DNA from: Desulfuromonadales bacterium
GTDB lineage: Bacteria > Desulfobacterota > Desulfuromonadia > Geobacterales > Pseudopelobacteraceae
Length of the DNA: 24,441 bases
Direction of reading: 5' to 3'
NCBI GenBank assembly: GCA_015688915.1
Contig: JAATGX010000306.1
Span: 1-24,441 of the forward strand
In this document: one piece after another, positions 6,384-15,291 of the stretch
Numbering within the stretch: position 1 is the stretch's first letter
Layout of the letters: each line of letters opens with the position of its first letter
Translations under genes and position numbers: made by a program
Notes under the pieces: model-generated
Told to the model about the DNA's origin: nothing
Databases searched by the model: none
The model's input: only the letters and a program-made list of their open reading frames with translations

Positions 6384-7598
6384 TCAGAACGCGTTTCCAC
6401 TGGCGCCGTCAATCTGATCGGCACTCTCATCCATGGATCTACCACTCTGGTCCTTGCCCAGGAACTTGAAGACAAGGTGGGAAGGGTCAATAGTTCCATT
6501 TGGTAAGCCCGTGTCCGGGTCTATGGTATCTGATTGCCTCAGCGTGAAAACCAATCGGGCTTCATTGCTGACCGGATCGTAGGTGACTGATTTGGGGATA
6601 GCAGGGACAGCAACGCTTTTTGGACTGTAGAGACCATTGTTGTAGATCCCGGCCGTGCCACCCGATGCCTTTGTAATGGACCAATTGGCGATGTTCGTAA
6701 TCGATGAAGTATCCATTGCGGTGTTGAAGACAATCTTGATCGTGAACTCTTTGGTCGCACCTGGGGTCGCCAATGTTGATGCGTCCAAAGCCAGGAGCGG
6801 CATGGTGGGAAACACCGTCGGCAAGGAACTGCCGGATGGGTTGATGTAAGATATACCCGGCTTGAACATCGTGTTCTTGAGGTCTTCCGCGGCTAGTTGG
6901 GCGTCAGAGGTGCTGATCTTTTGAAGTTTATTGAGTTGGTCCTGGGCATTGTAGGTATCGCCCTTTGCGGCATAAGCCTTGCCCAGCTCGGTAAGCGCGG
7001 GCACGAAATCCTTTTTCAGGGATACTGCTTTCTTAAGTTCGGTTATGGCCTCGTTGGATCGCCCCTGTCCATTCAACGCCATTCCCAAGGCATAGTAGCC
7101 GTTCCCATCCTTGGGCTCCAGCTTGATCACTTTGCGGAATTGCGTTTCCGCATCCGTGTAGTCTTTCCGCTGAGCCAGCAGCAGCCCCAACGTATAATAC
7201 GCGGGTGTGTTCTGGTTGTTTTGTTGTACGGCGCTTTTCAGGGTGTTTTCGGCATCCGTGGGCTTTTTCATATCAACGTACAGATTGGCGAGGTCGCTAT
7301 AGACCTGGTCTTGCGTTTTATCCACCTTGAGAGAGAGTTTCAAGGCGTTAATCGCGTCCTGCTTCTTCCCCATTTGCGTATAGCTATACCCAAGGTAAGT
7401 ATAGGCCTGAGCCAAGGCCGGATTCAAGGCCGCCGCCTGCTTGAATGCCTGGGCCGCCTGGGTGTACTTCTTCTGCGAATATAGGGTCGTGCCGGCGGCG
7501 AGCGCGCTATTGGCGACGTTGTTGCGAATGCCCTCCTGAAGCGCAAGCGCATCGAACGGACCGGAAGTATTTGATGTATCGGTTGTCCAGAGTCCCAT
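6384..7598 (-). CDS. Cysteine-free TPR protein with C-terminal Ig-like domain, probably flagellum-associated
   Basis: This 404-residue protein has about six tetratricopeptide repeats between residues 30 and 240 (for example YTYLGYSYTQMGKKQDAINALKL). After a Pro/Ser linker, residues about 290-390 look beta-rich and resemble bacterial Ig-like (Big_5/SbsA type) domains: FTIKIVFNTAMD, SVTYDPVSNEARLVF. There is no Sec or Tat signal and no cysteine in the whole protein, and Ser, Thr, Asn and Gln are frequent. These are traits of proteins exported through the flagellar channel. An AGGAGG lies about nine bases before the ATG at 7596-7598. A candidate sigma28 promoter lies upstream and flaF follows downstream. 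I do not recognise a named family; a structural or chaperone role in the flagellum is inference. Confidence 0.8.
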   Translation of the reverse strand: MGLWTTDTSNTSGPFDALALQEGIRNNVANSALAAGTTLYSQKKYTQAAQAFKQAAALNPALAQAYTYLGYSYTQMGKKQDAINALKLSLKVDKTQDQVYSDLANLYVDMKKPTDAENTLKSAVQQNNQNTPAYYTLGLLLAQRKDYTDAETQFRKVIKLEPKDGNGYYALGMALNGQGRSNEAITELKKAVSLKKDFVPALTELGKAYAAKGDTYNAQDQLNKLQKISTSDAQLAAEDLKNTMFKPGISYINPSGSSLPTVFPTMPLLALDASTLATPGATKEFTIKIVFNTAMDTSSITNIANWSITKASGGTAGIYNNGLYSPKSVAVPAIPKSVTYDPVSNEARLVFTLRQSDTIDPDTGLPNGTIDPSHLVFKFLGKDQSGRSMDESADQIDGASGNAF

Positions 7599-7644
7599 AC
7601 TGCCTACCTCCTCCCTTCAAAATCAAGTGCTCTGTTCCAAAATA

Positions 7645-7674
7645 TTGCCATATTTCAGTCGGAAATGGTATATT
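7645..7674 (+). promoter_or_regulatory. Candidate sigma70 promoter of the giant TPR-glycosyltransferase gene
   Basis: TTGCCA (7645-7650) and TATATT (7669-7674) are separated by 18 bp in AT-rich DNA. Transcription would begin near 7681, downstream of the GTG at 7627 that opens the long reading frame. This supports the TTG at 7720 as the true start. Confidence 0.5.
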
Positions 7675-7696
7675 TTTCATCCGCTCTGTACTTATC

Positions 7697-7723
7697 ATAT
7701 CGGCATCGGGAGCCAGTTCTTGA
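7697..7723 (-). promoter_or_regulatory. Candidate sigma28 (FliA) promoter of the TPR/Ig-like gene
   Basis: On the minus strand TCAA (complement of 7720-7723), a 15-bp spacer and GCCGATAT (complement of 7697-7704) match the sigma28 consensus TAAA-N15-GCCGATAA at 10 of 12 positions. It faces the cysteine-free TPR gene and would give a leader of about 90 nt. It overlaps the 5' end of the divergent glycosyltransferase gene. Confidence 0.42.
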
Positions 7724-10700
7724 AATTTACCCCTGACAGCACCTCCCAGCATCTGCAACAAACCCTGAATCAGGCTGAAAGACACCATTCCGCCGGAGAA
7801 GTTCTACAGGCCGCCACGCTCTACCGTGCGATCCTGGCAGCGTTCCCCCACCTCTCCCGCACCGCCTACAACCTGGGAAACATCCTCAAGGAGCAAGAAC
7901 AGTACGACGAAGCGGAGACATGCTTCCGCCAGGCCCTGGCCGCAGAACCGGAATTCGTCGAAGCTGCGCTGAACCTGGCCTTTTGCCTGCAAGAACAGGG
8001 CAGGATCGGGGAAGCGCTCGCCGGCTGCGCCGACCTGGCCCGCCGGCACCCGGAACTGTCCGATCCGCGCTTCAACCTGGCCTGCCTCCGCCTCCTGAAA
8101 GGGGAACTGACGGCGGGATGGGAAGACTACGACCTCCGCTTTGCCACGCAACAGCCCGTACCCCTTCGCCATGCCGCCATCCCCCGCTGGGACGGGGTGC
8201 TCCATCCCGGGCTGCGGCTTCTCGTCCATACCGAGCAGGGCTATGGCGACGCTCTGCAGATGAGCCGCTACCTGCCTCTGCTCGCACGGGCCGGCCTCCG
8301 GGTCTGGCTGGAAACTACACCCCCTCTCGCCCCCCTGCTGGAGCGGCTTCCCGGACTGGAGGGGTGCATCCTGCGCGGCGCACCCCTGCCGCACCTGGAT
8401 GCCCAGGTGCCCATCATGAGCCTCCCCGGGCTTATGCGGACCACCCTCGACACCATCCCACCGCCGCTCCTGAAGCCCGACGACGGGTTGGTGGACCGGA
8501 TGGCGCATCTCCTGCCGGGCCGCGGCACCCTCCGGGTGGGGCTGGCGTGGGCAGGACGGCTCGATCTGCCGGTCAACCGCAAAAGGAGCTGTCCCGCCCC
8601 CCTGATCGCCACGCTCCTGGACATTCCGGACATCACCTTTGTCAGCCTGCACAAGGAGACCCCCGACCCGTTCCGCCTGGCGGATCCCCGGTTGCTCGAC
8701 CTCGGCCCTGAGTTCCATGACTTCCACCACACCGCCGCCCTGATCGCCAACCTGGACCTGGTGGTGACCATCGACACCGCCGTGGCCCATCTGGCCGCCA
8801 CCCTTGGGAAACCGACCTGGCTGCTGCTCCCCTTTGTACCCGACTGGCGCTGGCTGCTGGAACGCGACGATTCGCCCTGGTATCCTTCCATGCGTTTGTT
8901 CCGGCAGCCCGGCGTGGGGGCGTGGGAGCCGACGCTGTCGAGGGTGGCCCAGGGGTTGGCCGAGCGTCTCCCCCATGCCGCCGCGGCCCTCACCAACCTG
9001 GGGGCGGACCTGGACAACCGGGGGCGCCACGAGGATGCCCTGGCCTGCTACCTGGCGGCTGTTGCCCGTGACGGGGACATCGCTGTCCTCCATTACAACA
9101 TGGGCAACACCCTCAAGAGCCTGGACCGTCCAGACCAGGCGCAGCAGGCCTATGAACGCGCCCTGGAGTTGGATCCCCAGATCCCGGAAGCGCATCATAA
9201 CCTGGCCATCATCCACCAGGAGCGGGGAGAGCGGCAGGAGGCGCACCGCCGGATCAGCCTGGCCCTGGAGTTGCGGCCCCGTTTCCCTGATGCGCTCCAC
9301 ACCCTGGGGGAACTGTTTCATGCCGAGGAATGCTTCGCCGAGGCCATCGAGGCATTCCAGGCCGCGCTACAGGAGAATCCCCGTGCCGCCCGGACATGGA
9401 ACTCCCTCGGGATCGTCTATCAGAGCGCGGAACGCGACCAAGAGGCGGAAGAGTGCTATCGGCAGGCGCTGGAGCACGATCCGGGCCACCTCCACGCCCT
9501 CAACAACCTGGGGGCGGTCTGCCTCTCCCTGGGGCGGCCCGGAGAGGGAATCGGATATCTGCAACGGCTCATCGAACTGGCGCCGGATTATGCCGACGGC
9601 CACTGGAACCTGGCCTGCTGTCTGCTGGCCTGCGGCAGCTACCGGGACGGTTGGCGGGAGTACGAATGGCGGTGGCGCAAAAACAGCCCCATCGAGGAGC
9701 GCCATCGCCATATCCCCCGATGGGACGGCACCCCTCTTGCTGGCCGAACCATTCTCCTCTGGGCAGAGCAGGGGTTCGGGGACACCATCCAATTCATCCG
9801 TTTCGCCTCGCTGGTGGCGGAACAGGGCGGAGACGTTGTCGTGGAGTGCCAGACTCCCGCGATACGCCCCCTTCTTGAATCCGTTGCCGGGGTCGGAAAG
9901 GTCATCGTCCGCGGGGAACTGTTGCCTGGGGTGGACTGCCAGGCAGCGCTGCTCTCGCTACCCCATTTGCTGGGAACGGCCCTGGAGAACATTATTCCCT
10001 CCCGCGTTCCCTATCTGTCCACATCCTCCGAACACCGCCAACGATGGGCAGACCTGATTCCCAAAGGGGAGAGCTTCCGGGTGGGATTGGTCTGGGGCGG
10101 GCGCCAGACCCTGCGCAACCGCCGGCGCAGTTGCCGTCTCGCCGATTTTGCGCCTCTGGCTGGTCTGTCCGGGATCACCTGGTACAGCCTGCAGGTGGGG
10201 GACCAGGCGGAGGAAGCGGCCACGCCGCCGGCCGGGCTGGTCTTGCATGACCTCACCCCGAACATCTGGGATTTTGCCGATACGGCGGCCCTGATAGAAC
10301 GGTTGGACCTGGTCGTCACCATTGACACCTCGGTGGCCCATCTGGCCGGGGCCCTGGGCAAGCCGGTCAGGGTGCTGTTGCCCCTGGCCGCCGATTGGCG
10401 CTGGCTGACGCAACGGAGCGACTCCCCCTGGTATCCCACAATGGGTCTGCTGCGACAGGAGCCCGGCGACGACGGATGGGAACCGGTCGTCAACCGGTTG
10501 GTGGGAGAGTTGGAGGGCGTGCTGCGCCGCGAGGAGAACCCGGAGGCCGACGCCTGCCTGGAACGGGGCGACCTCCACCGGGAGGAAGAGGCGTGGGAGG
10601 AGGCCCACCACTGGTACCTCCTGGCCCTGGCCCACGACCCCCTCCATCCCGTTGCCCATCTTCGCGCCGGAGGCTGCCTGATCTTCCTCAACCGCCACGA

Positions 10701-12936
10701 AGAGGCCAAAGGGTATCTGCAACGGGCCATTGAGCTGGACCCGGAAGATGCCGATGCCCATGTCAACCTGGCCATAACCCACCTGGCCACAGGCGGTCTG
10801 CGCGAGGGATGGCGGGAGTTCGAGTGGCGCCGACGCTACATCACCGACCCGTTCCCCCCCATACCCGAGTTGCCCATGCTCAAGCCCGGCGACCGCCTGG
10901 ATGGCATCTCCATCCTCATCCATACGGAACAGGGCTTTGGCGACATGGTGCAATTCGCCCGCTATCTCCCGCTGCTGGCCGGACTGGGAGGGCGCGTCGT
11001 CCTCTCCGCCCCACAGGAACTTGAGCGGCTGTTCTCTTCCTGCCCCGGCGTGGAGCGGATCATCCCCCATGGGGAGCACCTGCCGGCCACCGACTACCAG
11101 ACACTCTTGATGAGCCTGCCCCATCTGCTGGGCGAGCCGGCTTTGCCGGGTGCGGCACAACAGATCCCCTACCTTGCCGCTCCACGGCATCTGGTGGAGG
11201 AGTGGCGCCGACGGCTGGAAGGGCTGGAAGGGGTGAAGGTCGGCCTCGCCTGGCAGGGCCGCAACATGAAAAAGAGCGGGTATCGCCGCTCCCTTTCTCT
11301 TGAGCAATTGACGCCGCTGCTGGCGATACCCGGATGCTCCTTCGTCACCCTGCAACCGGGCGGCCTTCCGACCGAGGTGCCCGGGAACGGAGTCATTCAT
11401 GACCTCTCCCGTCATATCACCGATTTTGCCGATACCGCCGCATTGATCGCCAACCTGGACCTGGTCATTACCGTCGACACCGCCATGGCCCACCTGGCCG
11501 GAGCGTTGGGGCACCCCTGCTGGGTGGCACTGCTCTTCTCTCCCGACTGGCGCTGGCATCCCCTCACCCAGAGTGAAAGTCCCTGGTACCCTTCCCTGCG
11601 CCTGTTCCGCCAATCCACCCCCGGCGATTGGCATGGTGTTGTGGCCGACCTTGCCCTTGCGCTGAAGGAGGAGGCCCTGTTCCAGCAGGCCCATGCCTTG
11701 GGGCAATTCGGCCACCCACACGAAGCCATCGAGCTGCTCAAAGAGGCGGCCGCGGTTCCCCACCCCTCTCCGGCCACTTGGCTCAATCTGGGCATCTACC
11801 TTCACGCCGATGGCCGGACGGCAGAGGGACGGGACGCCCTGAAGCGAGCCGTCGCGATCGACCCCGCCTATCCCGAGGCCCTCCAGAACCTGGGGCTGCT
11901 GCATCAGGCGATGGGAGAGGTGGCCGAAGCCTACACCTGCTTCCGCCGCGCCCTGACCTTGCGTCCCGACTACGCCACTGCCCGCTGGAACCTGGGCCTT
12001 CTGCAACTGCTGCTGGGAGACTACCGGGAAGGGTTCAAAAATATCGAGGCACGATTCCGCAAGCGGGATGCCATTTCCCAACGCCATACCGACCTCCCCC
12101 GCTGGCACGGTGAGGAGATCGGCAGAAAAACGGTGTTGATCCACGCCGAGCAGGGGTATGGCGACACCATCCAGTTTCTCCGCTATGTTCCGGTCCTGGC
12201 AGAGCGGGGCATCCGGGTCATTGCGGAGGTGCAGGACGAATCCCTGCGCGAATTGGTACGGAACGTGCCCGGCCTGCAGGCCGCGATCATCCGGGGCGAG
12301 TCCCGGCCGGCAGCGGATTTCCAGATCCCGATGATGAGCTTGGCGCTCGCCTGCGATACCACTGTGGAAACTATCCCGCCCGCTCTGTATTGCACGCCGG
12401 ATGCGAACAAGTTGGCCCAGTGGCGACAACGGTTCAAGGACGAAGACGGCCTGAAGATCGGGCTTGTCTGGCGGGGAAGGCCGACGCCGGACCCGCGGCG
12501 TTCCATACCGGAGCAGTTCCTTGCCCCGCTTTTCACGATCCCGGGCATCTGCTGGTTCTCTCTTCAGTTTGACGAAGATGAGTCTCGACTGCCGCCGTTG
12601 CCTGTTCACCGCGATCATCTCGACCGCCTCCGGGGGTTTGCCAACACGGCAGCCTGTATCGCGGCCCTGGACCTGGTGATCACCATAGATACCGTCACGG
12701 CACACGTGGCCGGGGTGTTGGGGAAGCCAACCTGGCTGTTACTTCCTTTCGCGCCCGACTGGCGCTGGATGCGGGATCGGGAAGACAGCCCCTGGTATCC
12801 TTCCATGCGCCTGTTCCGCCAGGATGATCGGAGGGAATGGCGGCCTGTTATCGAGAGAGTCCAGCACGAACTCGCCGCCTATGCATCGCAGCCAACTTCT
12901 TTGCACAGGGAAGGGATTTCTCAAATCCATGGATAA
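7720..12936 (+). CDS. Giant protein of four tandem TPR plus GT9-like glycosyltransferase units
   Basis: The protein is about 1738 residues, built of four successive units. Each has TPRs, a linker of the GWREYEWRW...PRWDG type, and a GT9/heptosyltransferase-like domain. The domains share a start motif (HTEQGYGD, AEQGFGD, HTEQGFGD, HAEQGYGD near residues 171, 682, 1069, 1476), a nucleotide-sugar-site motif (TIDTAVAHLA, TIDTSVAHLA, TVDTAMAHLA, TIDTVTAHVA), and an end motif (DWRW...SPWYP near 374, 892, 1278, 1680). Unit 2 has the most TPRs. I chose the TTG at 7720: GGGAG lies seven bases upstream and a promoter sits between it and the GTG at 7627. No signal peptide is seen, so it is probably cytosolic, acting on proteins or lipid-linked glycan. 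It overlaps the next gene by 8 bp. Substrate unknown. Confidence 0.85.
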   Translation: MKFTPDSTSQHLQQTLNQAERHHSAGEVLQAATLYRAILAAFPHLSRTAYNLGNILKEQEQYDEAETCFRQALAAEPEFVEAALNLAFCLQEQGRIGEALAGCADLARRHPELSDPRFNLACLRLLKGELTAGWEDYDLRFATQQPVPLRHAAIPRWDGVLHPGLRLLVHTEQGYGDALQMSRYLPLLARAGLRVWLETTPPLAPLLERLPGLEGCILRGAPLPHLDAQVPIMSLPGLMRTTLDTIPPPLLKPDDGLVDRMAHLLPGRGTLRVGLAWAGRLDLPVNRKRSCPAPLIATLLDIPDITFVSLHKETPDPFRLADPRLLDLGPEFHDFHHTAALIANLDLVVTIDTAVAHLAATLGKPTWLLLPFVPDWRWLLERDDSPWYPSMRLFRQPGVGAWEPTLSRVAQGLAERLPHAAAALTNLGADLDNRGRHEDALACYLAAVARDGDIAVLHYNMGNTLKSLDRPDQAQQAYERALELDPQIPEAHHNLAIIHQERGERQEAHRRISLALELRPRFPDALHTLGELFHAEECFAEAIEAFQAALQENPRAARTWNSLGIVYQSAERDQEAEECYRQALEHDPGHLHALNNLGAVCLSLGRPGEGIGYLQRLIELAPDYADGHWNLACCLLACGSYRDGWREYEWRWRKNSPIEERHRHIPRWDGTPLAGRTILLWAEQGFGDTIQFIRFASLVAEQGGDVVVECQTPAIRPLLESVAGVGKVIVRGELLPGVDCQAALLSLPHLLGTALENIIPSRVPYLSTSSEHRQRWADLIPKGESFRVGLVWGGRQTLRNRRRSCRLADFAPLAGLSGITWYSLQVGDQAEEAATPPAGLVLHDLTPNIWDFADTAALIERLDLVVTIDTSVAHLAGALGKPVRVLLPLAADWRWLTQRSDSPWYPTMGLLRQEPGDDGWEPVVNRLVGELEGVLRREENPEADACLERGDLHREEEAWEEAHHWYLLALAHDPLHPVAHLRAGGCLIFLNRHEEAKGYLQRAIELDPEDADAHVNLAITHLATGGLREGWREFEWRRRYITDPFPPIPELPMLKPGDRLDGISILIHTEQGFGDMVQFARYLPLLAGLGGRVVLSAPQELERLFSSCPGVERIIPHGEHLPATDYQTLLMSLPHLLGEPALPGAAQQIPYLAAPRHLVEEWRRRLEGLEGVKVGLAWQGRNMKKSGYRRSLSLEQLTPLLAIPGCSFVTLQPGGLPTEVPGNGVIHDLSRHITDFADTAALIANLDLVITVDTAMAHLAGALGHPCWVALLFSPDWRWHPLTQSESPWYPSLRLFRQSTPGDWHGVVADLALALKEEALFQQAHALGQFGHPHEAIELLKEAAAVPHPSPATWLNLGIYLHADGRTAEGRDALKRAVAIDPAYPEALQNLGLLHQAMGEVAEAYTCFRRALTLRPDYATARWNLGLLQLLLGDYREGFKNIEARFRKRDAISQRHTDLPRWHGEEIGRKTVLIHAEQGYGDTIQFLRYVPVLAERGIRVIAEVQDESLRELVRNVPGLQAAIIRGESRPAADFQIPMMSLALACDTTVETIPPALYCTPDANKLAQWRQRFKDEDGLKIGLVWRGRPTPDPRRSIPEQFLAPLFTIPGICWFSLQFDEDESRLPPLPVHRDHLDRLRGFANTAACIAALDLVITIDTVTAHVAGVLGKPTWLLLPFAPDWRWMRDREDSPWYPSMRLFRQDDRREWRPVIERVQHELAAYASQPTSLHREGISQIHG
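12760..12879 (+). repeat. 120-bp direct repeat, copy 1 (3' end of the giant glycosyltransferase gene)
   Basis: This stretch encodes WRWMRDREDSPWYPSMRL and the following tail. It matches 14318-14437 at 115 of 120 positions by my alignment, far closer than the rest of the two genes. Confidence 0.9.
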
Positions 12937-14497
12937 GGGCTCATCACCTTCATCTCAACAGGGGAGATTCCAGGTACAATGGACGACTACCCGTACGGAA
13001 CTTGCTCTGGAGTTTTCGATCGCCGCCACCAACCTCTTTAATAATGGTGATTATCGGGGCGCGGCATCCCTCCTCGAAAAAGCTGTCTTTCACGATCCGG
13101 ATTTGTTCGAAACCCGTCACCTGCTGGGTGTGACATACGGGTGTCTGAATGATTTTGATCTGGCCGCCATCCAGTTGCGCGAAGCCGTCCGCATCAGCCC
13201 GTCTTCTGCTTCGGCCCATCTTCTGCTTGGAAAAGCCTGTAACAGGCTGGGAGTGCATCAGGAGGCTATTTCGCATCTTCGCAAAGCACTGGAACTCGAT
13301 CCCGGCTCCATTTCTACTGTTTGCACACTGGCGAGCACCCTTGCCCCGGCAGGATATGCCGCAGAAAGCATAAACCTGCTCAAAAGGTTTGCCGCACTCG
13401 GCGCAACAGATCCGCTATGGCATTTCACCATGGCGGCCTTCAGTCAGTCAGAAAGCCCGCAAACGGCACTGTTGCATTATCGCGAAGCACTCCGCCTGAA
13501 GCCGGAATATCACGAAGCCGGGCTGAATTATGCCATTCTGCTTCTGTCGCTCGGAATGTTCGAAATGGGCTGGCGGGAGTACGAACACCGCATTCCCCGA
13601 TTGAACCTCAATCCGGAGCTGAATCTGATACCCCGTTGGCATGGTGAGCCTTTGATGGGAAAAACGATCCTTGTGGTTACCGAACAGGGATTTGGAGACA
13701 ACATACAGTTTATCCGATATGCCGGCCTGCTTAAGGAACAAGAGGCTACGGTGTACGTGCTGTGCCCCAATAACCTTCAGATCCGCCCTCTCATGGACCG
13801 GGCAGCCGGCGTCGACGGCACCATTATCCCGCACGAGCCGATCCCTCATCTCGATTGGTACGTGCCATTGTTGAGCCTCCCGTGGATCTTCGGGACAACG
13901 CTGGAGAATATTCCCGTTGCGCCGGTATACATCATGCCCGATGCGGATGAGATCGCACGGTGGCGGGAACGTGTTGGGCCATATAAAGGCTTGAAAGTCG
14001 GGATCGTCTGGGCGGGCAACCGGGCGCTGGATGCCGATAAAAATCGTTCCATTCCTTTCCAGGAGTTCAGCGCCTTGCTGAAAGTAACGGGCATTACCTT
14101 TTTTACGCTGCAAATCGGTCCTGATGCCCTTGCTCCCGAAGATGCCCGGGCAAGCGTCGCCCCCATCATCGACCTGACGTCACATATTCACGACTTCGGC
14201 GATACGGCCGCCTTCATCGCCAACCTGGATCTGGTCGTATCGGTCGATACGGCAACCGCGCACCTGGCGGGGGCCTTGGGGAAATCTGTCTGGACCTTGC
14301 TCTATCACCCTCCCGAGTGGCGCTGGATGCGGGATCGGGAAGACAGCCCCTGGTATCCTTCCATGCGCCTGTTCCGTCAGGATGACCGGAGGGAATGGTG
14401 GCCCGTTATCGAGAGAGTCCAGCGCGAACTCGCCGCCCATTCATCACCATTAGCTTCTCCGGAAGGAAAGCCATGCCAGAAGACAATCCGGCCATGA
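12929..14497 (+). CDS. Single-unit TPR plus GT9-like glycosyltransferase, paralogue of the giant protein
   Basis: This 522-residue protein has TPRs over about residues 25-205, the linker MGWREYEHRIPRL...PRWHGEPL, then one GT9-like domain starting VTEQGFGDNIQFIRY (250-264), with SVDTATAHLAGALGK and the terminal WRWMRDREDSPWYPS block. It matches one unit of the upstream giant protein. The ATG (12929-12931) overlaps the upstream stop within ATGGATAA, so translation may be coupled; the nearest ribosome site (AGGGAAGGG) is rather far. Its last 120 bp are 96% identical to the end of the upstream gene. The body is lower in GC and uses a different codon mix, as if the gene came from elsewhere and its tail was later converted. 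Sugar and acceptor are unknown. Confidence 0.87.
   Translation: MDKGSSPSSQQGRFQVQWTTTRTELALEFSIAATNLFNNGDYRGAASLLEKAVFHDPDLFETRHLLGVTYGCLNDFDLAAIQLREAVRISPSSASAHLLLGKACNRLGVHQEAISHLRKALELDPGSISTVCTLASTLAPAGYAAESINLLKRFAALGATDPLWHFTMAAFSQSESPQTALLHYREALRLKPEYHEAGLNYAILLLSLGMFEMGWREYEHRIPRLNLNPELNLIPRWHGEPLMGKTILVVTEQGFGDNIQFIRYAGLLKEQEATVYVLCPNNLQIRPLMDRAAGVDGTIIPHEPIPHLDWYVPLLSLPWIFGTTLENIPVAPVYIMPDADEIARWRERVGPYKGLKVGIVWAGNRALDADKNRSIPFQEFSALLKVTGITFFTLQIGPDALAPEDARASVAPIIDLTSHIHDFGDTAAFIANLDLVVSVDTATAHLAGALGKSVWTLLYHPPEWRWMRDREDSPWYPSMRLFRQDDRREWWPVIERVQRELAAHSSPLASPEGKPCQKTIRP
14318..14437 (+). repeat. 120-bp direct repeat, copy 2 (3' end of the single-unit paralogue)
   Basis: It differs from copy 1 at five positions: C/T, T/C, C/T, T/C and A/G. 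The match stops abruptly after CTCGCCGCC in both copies. Confidence 0.9.
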
Positions 14498-15225
14498 CAC
14501 ATCACACCACCGTGGTCTGCGTCGTCACCTCGGAGCGTACCTGGCGCAACCTGTTGCGCTATTGTTTCAATCACGCCTTCAAGGCCCAGCGGCACCGGTT
14601 TCATCTTGCTGTTGCATGCAACGGCGTAATCGACGCCTTCAGCGGCTATATGGCCGGTCTGAAACCGGACTATCTCGTTCAGCGGCGCAATCTCGGCTTC
14701 GACCTTGCCGCGTTCGATACCCTTCTCAAACAGATACCCGTCGAGCGATACGACTCGTTCATCCTGCTGCACGATGACCACTGGTTCGACGATGAACTGT
14801 GGTTTGACAAGCTCTCCACCCTTGCCGCGAACCATCCCGACGTTGACATCTTCGGCAATCTGCTCGACTGTTCACACGACAAACTTGTCGAACATTTCGA
14901 GATAGTGTCCCGCATTCTCGGCTATGGCCGCTATATGGATGATCCGGCACCCGTGTTCGCCCAGGGGGTCGCCGGGCTGTTCACGCGCCGTGCGGTCGAT
15001 CACTGGCTTGAACATGACGGTATTCCGCATATCCATAACAACCTGAAAAATGTGGCTGAAATATGCGAACGCCTTGCGAGTTTCATCTTGTACGAGGCCG
15101 GATGTTCCTTCATGCAGATCCCTCCCGGTTTTCAACGCTACCTGCGGCATGGGGAGCACCGCTCCTATGCCCTGGAGGCCCCCCGGACGCGGTATGGCAA
15201 GAATGTGCTCGGGTGTGGAGAATAG
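14473..15225 (+). CDS. Putative GT-A-fold glycosyltransferase (rhamnan-synthesis/GT2-like)
   Basis: This 250-residue protein shows the order of a small GT-A enzyme. A beta strand opens it (TTVVCVVTSERTW), NLGFDLAAFDTLL (73-85) recalls the N-x-G-x-D-x-x-x-F motif of rhamnan-synthesis F-type proteins, and an aspartate-rich LLHDDHWFDDE (98-108) could bind metal and nucleotide-sugar. No named subfamily is recognised. Two starts are possible. The ATG at 14473 has GGAAGGAAAG just upstream and overlaps the previous gene by 25 bp. The ATG at 14494 forms an ATGA overlap but lacks a good ribosome site. I prefer the first. It lies inside the plus-strand glycosyltransferase run. Confidence 0.65.
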   Translation: MPEDNPAMTHHTTVVCVVTSERTWRNLLRYCFNHAFKAQRHRFHLAVACNGVIDAFSGYMAGLKPDYLVQRRNLGFDLAAFDTLLKQIPVERYDSFILLHDDHWFDDELWFDKLSTLAANHPDVDIFGNLLDCSHDKLVEHFEIVSRILGYGRYMDDPAPVFAQGVAGLFTRRAVDHWLEHDGIPHIHNNLKNVAEICERLASFILYEAGCSFMQIPPGFQRYLRHGEHRSYALEAPRTRYGKNVLGCGE

Positions 15226-15291
15226 CGTTCCCGTGCATCGCATGAGGGCTCCCCGTGGCACCCGCACCGAACCTCACTTTGATCACAGAGC

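Noticed and set aside
7804..9321. 505-residue open frame on the minus strand
   Set aside because: It is a shadow of the first unit of the giant protein; the translation is rich in Gln, Gly, Arg and Pro without a fold pattern.
9958..12705. 915-residue open frame on the minus strand
   Set aside because: It is antisense to the giant TPR-glycosyltransferase, which has clear repeated motifs. Long antisense frames are expected in GC-rich coding DNA, and the translation shows no recognisable domain.
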